From positions 1-64,000 of the forward strand of contig CABHOV010000036.1 in the NCBI GenBank assembly GCA_902168185.1: a stretch of DNA of 64,000 nucleotides, given 5' to 3'. The notes beneath the pieces are model-generated. The model ran no database searches. It was not told the origin of the DNA and saw only the letters and a program-made list of their open reading frames with translations. Shown here one piece after another: positions 16,646 through 25,054 of this stretch (the first letter of the stretch is position 1; every line of letters starts with the position of its first letter). Source of the DNA: an uncultured Bacteroides sp. (GTDB taxonomy: Bacteria; Bacteroidota; Bacteroidia; Cytophagales; Cyclobacteriaceae). The translations under genes were made by a program, and so were the position numbers.

Positions 16646-18391
16646 ATGAAATATAGCATCACACTTTTAATAGTTGCAGGGGCTTTTATACTGCGTGCAC
16701 AGACCGCACAAAAGACGTATTGCAACCCGATGGATATAAATTATCGCTACAACTACGAGCAGTTGAATGATAGTATATCGTATCGCTCGGGGGCTGATCC
16801 GGTTATCGTCAACCACAAAGGTGAATACTTTTTATTCGTAACGATCTCCGGAGGCTACTGGCACTCGAAAGATCTGGTGAACTGGAAATATATAGTGCCG
16901 GACAAGTGGCCGATGGAAGACATGTGCGCCCCCGCTGCAATCTCGGTTCGCGATACACTATATCTGTTTCAGTCTACATTTGAGCAGCGACCCATTTTAT
17001 TTACAACAACACCGGAAACAGGGAAGCTATATTTCTACAACCGGTGGTTGCCACGTTTGCCAAAAGACATTGGCCCTTGGGACCCGGCATTGTTTTACGA
17101 TGAAGAACTCGATAAGTGGTATATGTACTGGGGATCTTCCAATGTATATCCCATTTTTGGCAGTGAGTTGGATAAGAAGTCCCGCCTCCGGTATAAAGGG
17201 AACTATAAGGAACTTATATACCTGCATCCTGAAGAGCATGGATGGGAGCGCTTCGGTCGCGATCATCGTTCTACGATCACTCCGTTTACAGAAGGCGCCT
17301 GGATGACAAAACACAATGGAAAATACTATTTGCAATACGGAGCACCCGGCACGGAATATAATGTATATGCGAATGGTGCATATATAGGTGATCATCCACT
17401 CGGGCCTTTTACCTATGCGCCCTATAATCCTATATCATACAAGCCAGGTGGATTTGTAACCGGTGCAGGGCATGGTAATACATTTCAGGACAACTATGGT
17501 AATTACTGGAATACCGGCACACCGTGGGTTGCTGTGAACTGGAATTTTGAAAGAAGGATCGCGATGTTTCCAACCGGATTTGATAAGGATGGACAGATGT
17601 TTGCCAACACACGTTTTGGCGACCTGCCGCATTATCTGCCGGTAAAGAAATGGCAAAATAAAGATGAACTCTTCACAGGTTGGATGTTGCTGTCCTATAA
17701 GAAACCTGCTACAGCATCTTCCGTGCTTGATACCTTTAAGGTTGCAAATATTACGGATGAGAACCCGCGTACATTCTGGGTGGCGAAGAAAAATAAAGAA
17801 GGAGAATCTGTAATCGTTGATTTACAGCGTGAACAACAGGTGCGGGCGGTACAGGTTAACTTTACAGACTATAAATCAAACATCTACGATGGCTTTGATC
17901 AAAAGATCTATACCCAGTTTAGAATCTATACTTCACGTGACGGAAAGCAGTGGGACAAAGTTGTTGATCTTACCAATGAAAAGCGTGATCGCCCCAATGC
18001 CTACCTTGAACTTCCAAATGCAGTGCAGGCGCGGTATATAAAGTATGAACATGTATATGTAGCCTCGCCCAATCTTGCTATCAGCGATATACGTGTATTT
18101 GGAAATGGGGATGGAAAAATACCGAAGACACCGCTCAAGTTTACAGCAGTGCGCGATAACGACACCCGCAATGCTTTTACTAAATGGCAGAAGGTTCCTG
18201 GTGCGGTAGGCTATAATATACTTTGGGGCATTGCAAAAGATAAGCTATACCAGACGTACCAGGTTTTTGCAGATCAACCAGAGTCGCTGGAGATTCGGGC
18301 GTTAACGAAAGGGGTTAGCTACTACTTTGCGGTAGAAGCATTCAATGAGAATGGAGTTTCAAAAGTTAGCGAAGCTATATTTGTGAAGTAG
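16646..18391 (+). CDS. exported GH43-like glycoside hydrolase with discoidin and FnIII-like modules
   Basis: A secreted enzyme for plant-type or similar glycans; GH43 members are mostly beta-xylosidases, alpha-arabinofuranosidases or arabinanases. The signal peptide is residues 1-20. The five-bladed propeller follows, with the three expected acids: Asp51 in SGADPVIV (general base), Asp146 in GPWDPALFYDE (pKa modulator) and Glu216 in FTEGAWMTKHNGKYYL (general acid). From about residue 350 there is a discoidin/F5-8C-like module (VIVDLQREQQVRAVQVNF) and then an FnIII-like end (TKWQKVPGAVGYNILWG). The architecture is 581 aa. The gene converges on the esterase/GH3 operon and shares its locus with a Nudix-type regulator. 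The exact linkage cannot be read from the sequence. Confidence 0.9.
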   Translation: MKYSITLLIVAGAFILRAQTAQKTYCNPMDINYRYNYEQLNDSISYRSGADPVIVNHKGEYFLFVTISGGYWHSKDLVNWKYIVPDKWPMEDMCAPAAISVRDTLYLFQSTFEQRPILFTTTPETGKLYFYNRWLPRLPKDIGPWDPALFYDEELDKWYMYWGSSNVYPIFGSELDKKSRLRYKGNYKELIYLHPEEHGWERFGRDHRSTITPFTEGAWMTKHNGKYYLQYGAPGTEYNVYANGAYIGDHPLGPFTYAPYNPISYKPGGFVTGAGHGNTFQDNYGNYWNTGTPWVAVNWNFERRIAMFPTGFDKDGQMFANTRFGDLPHYLPVKKWQNKDELFTGWMLLSYKKPATASSVLDTFKVANITDENPRTFWVAKKNKEGESVIVDLQREQQVRAVQVNFTDYKSNIYDGFDQKIYTQFRIYTSRDGKQWDKVVDLTNEKRDRPNAYLELPNAVQARYIKYEHVYVASPNLAISDIRVFGNGDGKIPKTPLKFTAVRDNDTRNAFTKWQKVPGAVGYNILWGIAKDKLYQTYQVFADQPESLEIRALTKGVSYYFAVEAFNENGVSKVSEAIFVK

Positions 18392-18401
18392 AGAAATATA
18401 C

Positions 18402-18477
18402 CCCGCAGAACGCACAGATTAACGTAGACGAAATACAAGTGTATTTTAAATCTGCGTTAATCTGCGAACTCTGCGGG
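18402..18477. terminator. large bidirectional hairpin built from CTGCG repeats
   Basis: The arms 18402-18428 and 18451-18477 pair at 22 of 27 positions around a 22-nt loop. The arms contain repeated TCTGCG / CGCAGA units and the block CAGATTAACG. It lies between convergent genes (GH43 and the esterase), where it can terminate both. Its repeat nature suggests a member of a dispersed palindromic repeat family. Confidence 0.7.
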
Positions 18478-18484
18478 ATAAAAA

Positions 18485-20149
18485 TTATTTGACTGTTACA
18501 GCCCCCGAAGCCTTCATCGCCTGATTCGCTTCTGCCGGTAACTTCCAGTTCTGATCAAAGTAACCTTCCGATATAACACCACCCGTATTCCCTTTGAAAA
18601 GTATATAGTCCTTGAATTGATTTAGCGCCAGTAATGCAGGTGGCAAGAAAGGCAATGCTCCGGGCTGAGCACCTGTCCACCAGGTTAGCCCTGAACTCAC
18701 GGCAACATAGTGTCCATCGATCGGGAATACATAGAGCAATCCAAAATCATTTGCCGAGGCGGCATTCAATTGTAAAGGAAGGCGATCGCTATATTTCTCA
18801 ATGACTGTGTTAGTTTCTTTCGTTCCAAACAAAACGAGGTTAGCATCTTTAAGATCACTAGGTCTTACTTCTTTATCCGACATCACTCTTGGGAAAACCA
18901 TGATGCGTCCGAGAAAAGCATTGCGATAGAAAGACCAGTTCGCAGCTTGTGTAGCGATTTCTGAACGAAGCTTTAACTCTGCCTCGGAAGGATTACCCGC
19001 AGTGCCGTACACATAGATATGCCGTTGTGAAAACACAGCACCGATTGGTCCTTCTGCTCCTGGTTTTTTAGCGGTAGCTGGTAATTCATATTTTGTTGCT
19101 GCCCACTTGCCTTGTTGTTCTGTAAAGGAAACAGTTTCAGCGGCAGATGTTTTTACTTTCTTTCCATTGATGGTGACTTGCAATGCTTGTGCTGCATTGA
19201 ACTTCGGATGATCCTTCAGTTGTAATGTGAAAGCAGTAAGATTTGTTGTTTTGATCTCCAACTGATTGGGTGCTGTAAACTTTGCATCTATAGTCGCCAG
19301 TGTGCCCGGAGTCAGCTGATCAAAATGTACCCAATAGGCGCTGCTATATTTATAGTTCTTTGAATTGAAGAGAACACGATCCGGAAATTTATTACGCTTG
19401 AACTTACCGAACCATTCAAATGCTGCTTCATCTTTATAAGCATTTTCCCAGCTGTTGTGATTTACACCGGGATACTCGGTATAGGATACATTTACACCAA
19501 TTTCTTTCAAACGTTTCGTCCAGTCACGGGATACGGTAACCGGAACGGCAGCGTCCTGATCACCATGATGAAAAAACATCGGAAGATTTAACGCATTGGG
19601 AGCGAGTTCATCTGTACCCTTCGGAGGCGCAGGGCATACCGGAAATAAAGCTGCCCATGTATCAGGATGCGTGAGGCCAATCCACAATGTGCCACCACCA
19701 CCCATGGATAAACCCGTTAGATATATACGGTCTTCATCAATAGAGAAGCGACTTTTTACATCTGCGAGTACGTCATATACATCTTTCTCTGCCACACCCT
19801 GATAACCCATAGTACCTCTCACATAGGGTGATGCTACTATATATTCTACATCTTTCCATTCTGGAAAATAGCGTGTTGCTTCAACATCATTTTCTCCATT
19901 CGCATTACTTTTTCCAAATACTCTGCGTAAGGATAGCCTGTGATTAGAGCCGGCACCATGCAGCATTACTACCAATGGATATTTTTTGTTTTCATCATAA
20001 TTTTTTGGAAGATATAGCCCATAAGGCTGTTCGGTATCATCTACATCTGAAAAGAATGTTAATACCTGAGGACCACTTTTAAGTTTCTGTGCAGTTGCTG
20101 CCATTGCTGTTGCCACGAAGAGCAGTAAAATTAAACGCATTGTTTTCAT
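18485..20149 (-). CDS. exported alpha/beta-hydrolase esterase (PHB-depolymerase/feruloyl-esterase-like)
   Basis: A 554-aa protein with a Sec signal peptide (LILLLFVATAMAATA). The alpha/beta-hydrolase core spans about residues 30-260: the oxyanion region in VVMLHGAGSN, nucleophile Ser148 in LTGLSMGGGG, Asp in HHGDQDAAVP and His in GVNHNSWENAY. This layout is that of LpqC/Esterase_phb and feruloyl or acetyl esterases that remove ester side groups from polysaccharides. The remaining 290 residues form a second region of unclear type (AYWVHFDQLTPGTLATIDA and onward). It lies 137 bp downstream of GH3 on the same strand, with a hairpin in between, so co-transcription with attenuation is plausible. 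Exact substrate unknown. Confidence 0.87.
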   Translation of the reverse strand: MKTMRLILLLFVATAMAATAQKLKSGPQVLTFFSDVDDTEQPYGLYLPKNYDENKKYPLVVMLHGAGSNHRLSLRRVFGKSNANGENDVEATRYFPEWKDVEYIVASPYVRGTMGYQGVAEKDVYDVLADVKSRFSIDEDRIYLTGLSMGGGGTLWIGLTHPDTWAALFPVCPAPPKGTDELAPNALNLPMFFHHGDQDAAVPVTVSRDWTKRLKEIGVNVSYTEYPGVNHNSWENAYKDEAAFEWFGKFKRNKFPDRVLFNSKNYKYSSAYWVHFDQLTPGTLATIDAKFTAPNQLEIKTTNLTAFTLQLKDHPKFNAAQALQVTINGKKVKTSAAETVSFTEQQGKWAATKYELPATAKKPGAEGPIGAVFSQRHIYVYGTAGNPSEAELKLRSEIATQAANWSFYRNAFLGRIMVFPRVMSDKEVRPSDLKDANLVLFGTKETNTVIEKYSDRLPLQLNAASANDFGLLYVFPIDGHYVAVSSGLTWWTGAQPGALPFLPPALLALNQFKDYILFKGNTGGVISEGYFDQNWKLPAEANQAMKASGAVTVK

Positions 20150-20243
20150 TGCATTTTCTGGGTTGGTTGATTTGTTATTGAATGTTACACATTTATACCA
20201 CTACTATCAATCTTTTTTATATAAAGCATAGTATAAAATTAAA

Positions 20244-20261
20244 GCCCGGAACAACCCGGGC
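20244..20261 (-). terminator. intercistronic hairpin between GH3 and the esterase
   Basis: GCCCGG (20244-20249) and CCGGGC (20256-20261) pair over a 6-nt loop. On the minus strand the hairpin is followed by a T-rich stretch (TTTAATTTTAT). It could reduce read-through from GH3 into the esterase gene. Confidence 0.55.
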
Positions 20262-20286
20262 CCTAACAACCTGTAAAACTATTATA

Positions 20287-22167
20287 TTAATAATGAAGTC
20301 CATGTCCGAACTTATATAGCGGGTCTTTGGAATCGTATGGAACATCCTCCTTCTGATTGCGAACAGCATTCATGGAAGAAGGTAATTCGAAAGGTAACTT
20401 GCCTTCGGGTTTTGCTTTTCCAAACAGAACATCCAGCACAGCATTATCACTCGCTCCAAAATCTGCTACTAAACCTTTTGCTTTCTCGCTGATCTCCGGG
20501 ATCACTGCAGGACGATCAAGGTAAATATCAACAATGGTAGGAACTGTTTTCAGTATCATCAGAATACTGTCTTTCTGTGTCCCTTTAAAATCGAGATCAC
20601 CATGGTGGAAACCACGTGCAAAGAAATTTTTAGTCTCCACAGGATACCATGGAGTATTCAGCCGTATAATCGCTATATCTGCTTGTTCAGGTTTTGAAAC
20701 GACTTCACCATATTGTGCTGCTACCGTTGGATTTATATTCTTGATATATATTTTAAGTTTACCCGCTTCGAGTGGAAGAATATTCTTGTCCTTCACCGCA
20801 GAGTTCTTTAGCAATGTGATTGCCCTGCGTTGGGCGTCTTCACCCGCTTTTTTAAACTCATCTTTGCCGACTACAGCCATAGCGTTTTCAACGTCTATAT
20901 AGGGATCTTCGAAAAGTCCCAATTCAAATTTCTGGCGAAGCAAGCGTCTCACAGATTGATCGATTCGCGCTTCTGTAAGTTTGCCATCTTTTACAAGCTT
21001 GATAACATGTTCAGGACAATTCTCGCCACCGAACTGATCAACCCCGGCATTAAGAACTTTTAATACTCTTTCTTCTTCCGATAATTTTTCAACACCCCAT
21101 GCACGCGCAGGCCATATGATATTGCCCATCTTTGCATCGGTGATCAATCCCCAGTCGGTGCAAACCACACCATCAAATTTATACTTGTCACGTAGCAATC
21201 CTGTAATAATATCTTTGTTGAAAGAGAACGCAACATTCTCGCTTGTCTGGTCAACCGGCACACCATAGTACGGCATGATCGCAGCCGTTTTAGCTTCGAA
21301 CGCTGCTTCAAAGGGAATCAAATGATAATTGAAGTTGTTCCCGGGATATACTTGTCCTTTTTGAAATTCGAAATGCGGATCAAGACCTTCTTTCTGCGGG
21401 CCACCACCCGAAAAATGTTTCGTCATGCAGGCAACACCATTAGTATCCAGTGTAGTGCCCTGAAAGCCTTTGATATAGGCCTTGATAAGTTTGGCCGACA
21501 ACTGCGCATCTTCACCAAAGGTGCCGCTGATGCGTGGCCACCGCGGCTCTGTAGCAAGGTCTGCCATGGGATGTAAAGCTTCGCGTATACCCACCGCTAT
21601 ATATTCCTGACGCGCTACATCTGCATGCTGCTCCATTAACTTTTCATCTCCTATAGCGGCAAAACCAAGCGGCTCCGGCCACTGTGAAAAATCATTCGCG
21701 GTCATGGAAAATATATTGTTGCTGAAAGCATTGCGTGGATCAGAGGCAATTGTCACGGGTATACCAAGTCTTGTTTTTTCCTCTGCAAATTTCTGAAGGT
21801 TGTTATACCAGGTGGCCAGTGCCCTTTTCTCCGGCACAGCCCACACGTTGAAGTGTGTCATATACTTTTCTGTCATTAGCTTGGGTGCTATAGGAGCGAA
21901 GGCAAACATACCTTCTCCTGGTCTGTCATCCAGCGATCCATCGCTATTGATCCGTGTTCCATTGATGAACAGCATGCCGGCCTTTTCTTCCAGCGTCATT
22001 TGTTTCAGCAAATCATCAATACGGTTATCGGTTGATTCACGCGAATCTTCATATACATCACGTTTACCATTCTTGTTCAAATCCCGGTAAGGCGTATTAT
22101 CAGAGCAGGCCGACATCACCGTAAAGGCTATTGCCGAACTGTAAAACAGTTTTAAAGGGTTTATCAT
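20287..22167 (-). CDS. GH3-family glycoside hydrolase, lipoprotein
   Basis: An exo-acting glycosidase (beta-glucosidase or beta-xylosidase type) anchored by a lipoprotein signal, with lipobox MSAC near residue 21. The N-terminal linker has a calcium-loop-like DLNKNGKRDVYED. The GH3 TIM barrel begins at RIDDLLKQMTLEEKAGML, with TKHFSGGG and the nucleophile Asp338 in GVVCTDWGLIT. The C-terminal alpha/beta sandwich runs to about residue 620 and ends at KFGHGLHY without an FnIII-like domain. The length of 626 aa is that of the two-domain form. It is first in an apparent two-gene unit with the esterase, and is divergent from the Nudix regulator across paired operator-like dyads, so it is the most likely regulated target. 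Confidence 0.93.
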   Translation of the reverse strand: MINPLKLFYSSAIAFTVMSACSDNTPYRDLNKNGKRDVYEDSRESTDNRIDDLLKQMTLEEKAGMLFINGTRINSDGSLDDRPGEGMFAFAPIAPKLMTEKYMTHFNVWAVPEKRALATWYNNLQKFAEEKTRLGIPVTIASDPRNAFSNNIFSMTANDFSQWPEPLGFAAIGDEKLMEQHADVARQEYIAVGIREALHPMADLATEPRWPRISGTFGEDAQLSAKLIKAYIKGFQGTTLDTNGVACMTKHFSGGGPQKEGLDPHFEFQKGQVYPGNNFNYHLIPFEAAFEAKTAAIMPYYGVPVDQTSENVAFSFNKDIITGLLRDKYKFDGVVCTDWGLITDAKMGNIIWPARAWGVEKLSEEERVLKVLNAGVDQFGGENCPEHVIKLVKDGKLTEARIDQSVRRLLRQKFELGLFEDPYIDVENAMAVVGKDEFKKAGEDAQRRAITLLKNSAVKDKNILPLEAGKLKIYIKNINPTVAAQYGEVVSKPEQADIAIIRLNTPWYPVETKNFFARGFHHGDLDFKGTQKDSILMILKTVPTIVDIYLDRPAVIPEISEKAKGLVADFGASDNAVLDVLFGKAKPEGKLPFELPSSMNAVRNQKEDVPYDSKDPLYKFGHGLHY

Positions 22168-22178
22168 AGCGTCTGGTT

Positions 22179-22235
22179 ATTGTGTTATGCGTACACAATG
22201 ATATACAATATTCAATGTGTTTTCAATACACATTG
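22179..22235. promoter_or_regulatory. two operator-like dyads between GH3 and the Nudix regulator
   Basis: Dyad A is ATTGTGT-N7-ACACAAT (22179-22199) and dyad B is CAATGTGT-N7-ACACATTG (22213-22235). Both have perfect arms, the same 7-bp spacer and the shared core TGTGT-N7-ACACA. Their centres are 35 bp apart. Dyad A starts 12 bp upstream of the GH3 start codon, and dyad B lies before the regulator gene. This fits autoregulation plus control of GH3 by the adjacent regulator. Confidence 0.65.
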
Positions 22236-22273
22236 ATTCGTTTGATGAAAGATTTTCACAGCATCGCAAAAAA

Positions 22274-23056
22274 ATGATGGCTAATCGCGATATTTGGGCA
22301 ACTATGGATAGGGAAAAGCAACTTCGGGATTTCTTGCTAAACGGTGATAAGATCTATGTGCCACGCGTTTCAGTAGATTGTGTGATCTTCGGATTTCATG
22401 AAGACCAACTGAAGGTGTTGCTGCTCCGGTGGAAAGATGGCCGCTGGTGTTTACCCGGTGGATTTGTAAAGTGGGATGAATCCGTAGATGAATCTGCAGT
22501 GCGAACGTTACAAGAGCGTACGGCATTACGCAATATATACCTGCAGCAGTTCCATACATTTGGCGCACCGAACCGCGAGCGAGGTAAAAAATTTAAAGAT
22601 ATACCGGATACAAAAAAAAGCTGGATGCGCGAACGGTTTGTCTCCGTAGGATATTATGCCCTCGTAGAATTCTCGAAGGTGAGTCCGCGACCCGATTGGC
22701 TTAGTGATGAGTGTCAGTGGTACGATATTCATAAAGTACCTGCGTTAATATACGATCACAATGAAATGGTGGAGAAGGCACTTGAAACATTGCGCATCCG
22801 CCTGAATGATTACCCTGTAGGATATAATTTACTTCACGAGAAGTTTACAATGCCCGAACTTCAGCGGCTGTATGAAACGATTCTCGATAAGCCACTCGAC
22901 CGGAGGAATTTTCAAAAGAAGATGTTGAGTCTGGGTATACTCGAACGGTTAAAGGAACGCAAGACCGGAGGCGCACACAAGGCGCCCTATCTATATCGTT
23001 TTGATAAAAAGAAATACGAGCGCGCTATGAAGCAGGGATTGAAGTTAGGCTTTTAA
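22274..23056 (+). CDS. Nudix-fold transcriptional regulator (NrtR/AraR-like)
   Basis: A DNA-binding regulator made of a Nudix-like sensor domain and a C-terminal winged helix. In Bacteroidota, proteins of this kind control sugar use (for example arabinose), while NrtR relatives control NAD synthesis. The Nudix half runs from VSVDCVIFGFHEDQLKVLLL through WCLPGGFVKWDES. The Nudix box is degenerate: the segment after SAV reads RTLQERTAL, so the metal-binding REUxEE core is lost and hydrolysis is unlikely. The winged helix is near FTMPELQRLYETIL and RRNFQKKMLSLGILERL. The in-frame GTG at 22217 lies inside dyad B; the ATG pair at 22274/22277 after an A-run is the better start and gives about 260 aa. 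The neighbours (GH3, esterase, GH43) argue for a sugar effector. Confidence 0.88.
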   Translation: MMANRDIWATMDREKQLRDFLLNGDKIYVPRVSVDCVIFGFHEDQLKVLLLRWKDGRWCLPGGFVKWDESVDESAVRTLQERTALRNIYLQQFHTFGAPNRERGKKFKDIPDTKKSWMRERFVSVGYYALVEFSKVSPRPDWLSDECQWYDIHKVPALIYDHNEMVEKALETLRIRLNDYPVGYNLLHEKFTMPELQRLYETILDKPLDRRNFQKKMLSLGILERLKERKTGGAHKAPYLYRFDKKKYERAMKQGLKLGF

Positions 23057-23161
23057 GTATAGCACCAATACCGGATCGAAAAATATATACATGCGATGAG
23101 AATGCTTTCGATACGTTGACTAAAGATTTAAACTGCTATCTTGAAGATCATTGCAAAACAT

Positions 23162-23881
23162 ATGGTGTTACTTCGATCTTTCATCACAGTATTTTTTATA
23201 GTGTTCATGTCTGTTCAGGCAAAGGCAACATGGTCTCTCATCATCATCGATTCAAAAACAGGAACCATTGGTATAGCGGGTGCATCGTGTTCTCCAAACT
23301 GTTATGGTATCGGGCGGATCATTCCCGGCAAGGGTGCTATCGTTGTTCAGGCGATGAGTAATAATGAAGCGCGGGCAAGAGGTGTACAGATGATGTTGGC
23401 CAATGCGTCACCTGAAGAAATCATACAAGCGTTGCGCGATCCTTCCTTTGATCCGGAGAGACAACAATATGCAGTCATTACGATGGACATTTTAAACCCT
23501 GCAACCTATACAGGCGATTCTACGCATGCATATGGTGGTGCATTGACCGCTCCGGGTATATCTGTGCAAGGCAATACATTAACCGGTGAGCAAGTGTTGA
23601 AAGATGTGATGGCAGCAGTGATCGCTGGTCAAAAGGAATCGCTGAGTATCGATTTGATTTTGATGCAGGCGTTGGAGGCCGGATCAGATGCCGGAGGCGA
23701 TAAACGATGTGGTGAACAACGCGCTACGAGTGCATTTATCACGGTATATAAAAAGGATGATCACGCAAAGAAACCTTCTCTGAATTTAAATACATTCGGG
23801 CAGTATAAAGGTGGTCCTAACGCAGTAACACTGCTTCGGAAAAGATACGATAAATGGAAAGCTAAGAATTCTATAGATTGA
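23162..23881 (+). CDS. exported DUF1028 protein (Ntn-hydrolase-like fold)
   Basis: A protein of about 239 aa with a Sec signal peptide (LRSFITVFFIVFMSVQAKA) when started at the ATG at 23162; a TTG at 23141 would add seven residues. The DUF1028 signatures are present: TWSLIIIDSKTGTIGIAGAS, GKGAIVVQAMSNNEARARG and EAGSDAGGDKRCGEQRATSA. The family resembles Ntn hydrolases and is often exported; its substrate has not been settled. It is 105 bp downstream of the regulator on the same strand and could be read from the same promoter. No partner gene gives a stronger hint. Confidence 0.88.
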   Translation: MVLLRSFITVFFIVFMSVQAKATWSLIIIDSKTGTIGIAGASCSPNCYGIGRIIPGKGAIVVQAMSNNEARARGVQMMLANASPEEIIQALRDPSFDPERQQYAVITMDILNPATYTGDSTHAYGGALTAPGISVQGNTLTGEQVLKDVMAAVIAGQKESLSIDLILMQALEAGSDAGGDKRCGEQRATSAFITVYKKDDHAKKPSLNLNTFGQYKGGPNAVTLLRKRYDKWKAKNSID

Positions 23882-23958
23882 TATACGCAATGTATATCCT
23901 AAGTGAAGCGAGGCATTGATGATCAGCGAATGCGAAATGCAAAGCCCGGTGAGTGACT

Positions 23959-24285
23959 TTACACTTCGTGTTCCTGCATGTAGTTGATCAGATCAATTTC
24001 ATCCGGAGTGAATTTGTCTTGATCCTTCGTGTTCTTTGATTCGATGAAATCTTCCAGGCAAACGTAGAATCTGAGTCTGTATTTCCAGATCAGCTTGCTG
24101 CCGATTGCTTCTTTAAATTCCCGAACATCGATTTCGTCATCAACCCAATACATGTCATGTACATCCTTGTCGGAAGTACCACCGGTGTAGCCTGGCATAA
24201 AGTTGAGACGTGAGTGCTCAAGCTTTTTCATGACTTCATTTCTGAAGTCTGACTTTCCTGTGATATATAATGTTGTCCAGTTCAT
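23959..24285 (-). CDS. small cytosolic protein of unknown function
   Basis: A 108-aa protein starting MNWTTLYITGKSDFRNEVMK. The frame extends upstream to a TTG at 24348, but the ATG at 24285 fits better: it begins with a hydrophobic strand and leaves the upstream hairpin in the leader. It has no signal peptide. It is acidic with an alternating strand/helix pattern (WVDDEIDVREFKEAIGSKLI, LRFYVCLEDFIESKN) and an acidic C-terminus. I do not recognise a domain. Confidence 0.65.
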   Translation of the reverse strand: MNWTTLYITGKSDFRNEVMKKLEHSRLNFMPGYTGGTSDKDVHDMYWVDDEIDVREFKEAIGSKLIWKYRLRFYVCLEDFIESKNTKDQDKFTPDEIDLINYMQEHEV

Positions 24286-24322
24286 TTTCTTAGTGATAAA
24301 ATTGTACACAGCGTTTAAGTTT

Positions 24323-24365
24323 AAAAGATTGTTTGGTACTCGGTCCAAGTTCAGTACAATCTTTT
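24323..24365 (-). promoter_or_regulatory. inverted repeat upstream of the small unknown gene
   Basis: Perfect 10-bp arms (AAAAGATTGT 24323-24332, ACAATCTTTT 24356-24365) enclose 23 nt that contain a further TTGG/CCAA pair. It lies 38 bp upstream of the ATG at 24285 in the minus orientation, so it may be an operator or a leader hairpin. Confidence 0.35.
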
Positions 24366-25054
24366 GTGCGGGGTATATATCTCTCTGTTAGTAACATCGG
24401 TTAAAAAATCCCTACACTTAACCATACGCAAAGAAAACACTTAAGGTTGGCATTGCGCAGTGAAACTTTTAACATTTTATTACACCTGACAATCGAAATC
24501 GTGTGAAGCGCGAAATATGTTTTTACTGAATATGTTTCAGGTCTCATCAACACTCATCGAATGATAAAACTGCAAGTTGGTGATTGTCCTATCTCTCAAG
24601 AGTATTGCCTGGTATATTGAATCGAACCGGAGTAAACCTGAAAATTTCCTGAGAACTATATATTTACTCACCCAAAGTCCTATCTGCGAAAGTATCTTAT
24701 TGCGTTCTTTTAAAATGTATAATTTTAATTTGGAGAATTACAGTTGTACATGGGTTGGTGTCGCTCCGCGTATGTGTGTGCTAAAGTGGCAACCTTCGGT
24801 AAGTGAAACCAGTTACAACGGAACAGGTACTGGTTTTTTGGTGTAGACATTATAATCTTACGGAAGAAACGTACCGGGTAAGCGATGGTTTTATTGGTCC
24901 GCAGGAAGACTGCTAATTTCCTGGTGAATGTTGCTTTCAAACTCTAAACGCTATTGTGCGCTTCGGATTCATGAGGGGCAGTTCACATAAATGTAATACA
25001 AGAGGCGGATAGCAGGATACATGCATTTCAGTATCTTTACTTAAATCTACCCTT
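24366..25054. other. 689-bp gene-poor region
   Basis: The longest stretch without a convincing gene. A plus-strand frame from 24714 gives about 43 residues (FNLENYSCTWVGVAPRMCVL near its start), and a different frame from about 24801 gives about 33 residues (ending YRVSDGFIGPQEDC). Together they might be the frameshifted remnant of one gene, but neither matches a family I know. No RNA gene or repeat was recognised. Confidence 0.35.
25032..25039 (+). promoter_or_regulatory. possible -7 element of the alpha/beta hydrolase gene
   Basis: TATCTTTA matches 7 of 8 positions of TAnnTTTG and lies 15 bp before the ATG at 25055. No -33 TTG is seen. Confidence 0.3.

Noticed and set aside
22217-22273. 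GTG at 22217 as the start of the Nudix regulator
   Set aside because: It lies inside operator-like dyad B, and the extra residues (MFSIHIDSFDERFSQHRKK) have no family support; the ATG pair at 22274/22277 is better.
24577-24846. 89-codon plus-strand frame in the gene-poor gap
   Set aside because: It has a TTG start and no family similarity; kept only as a possible remnant in the intergenic entry.
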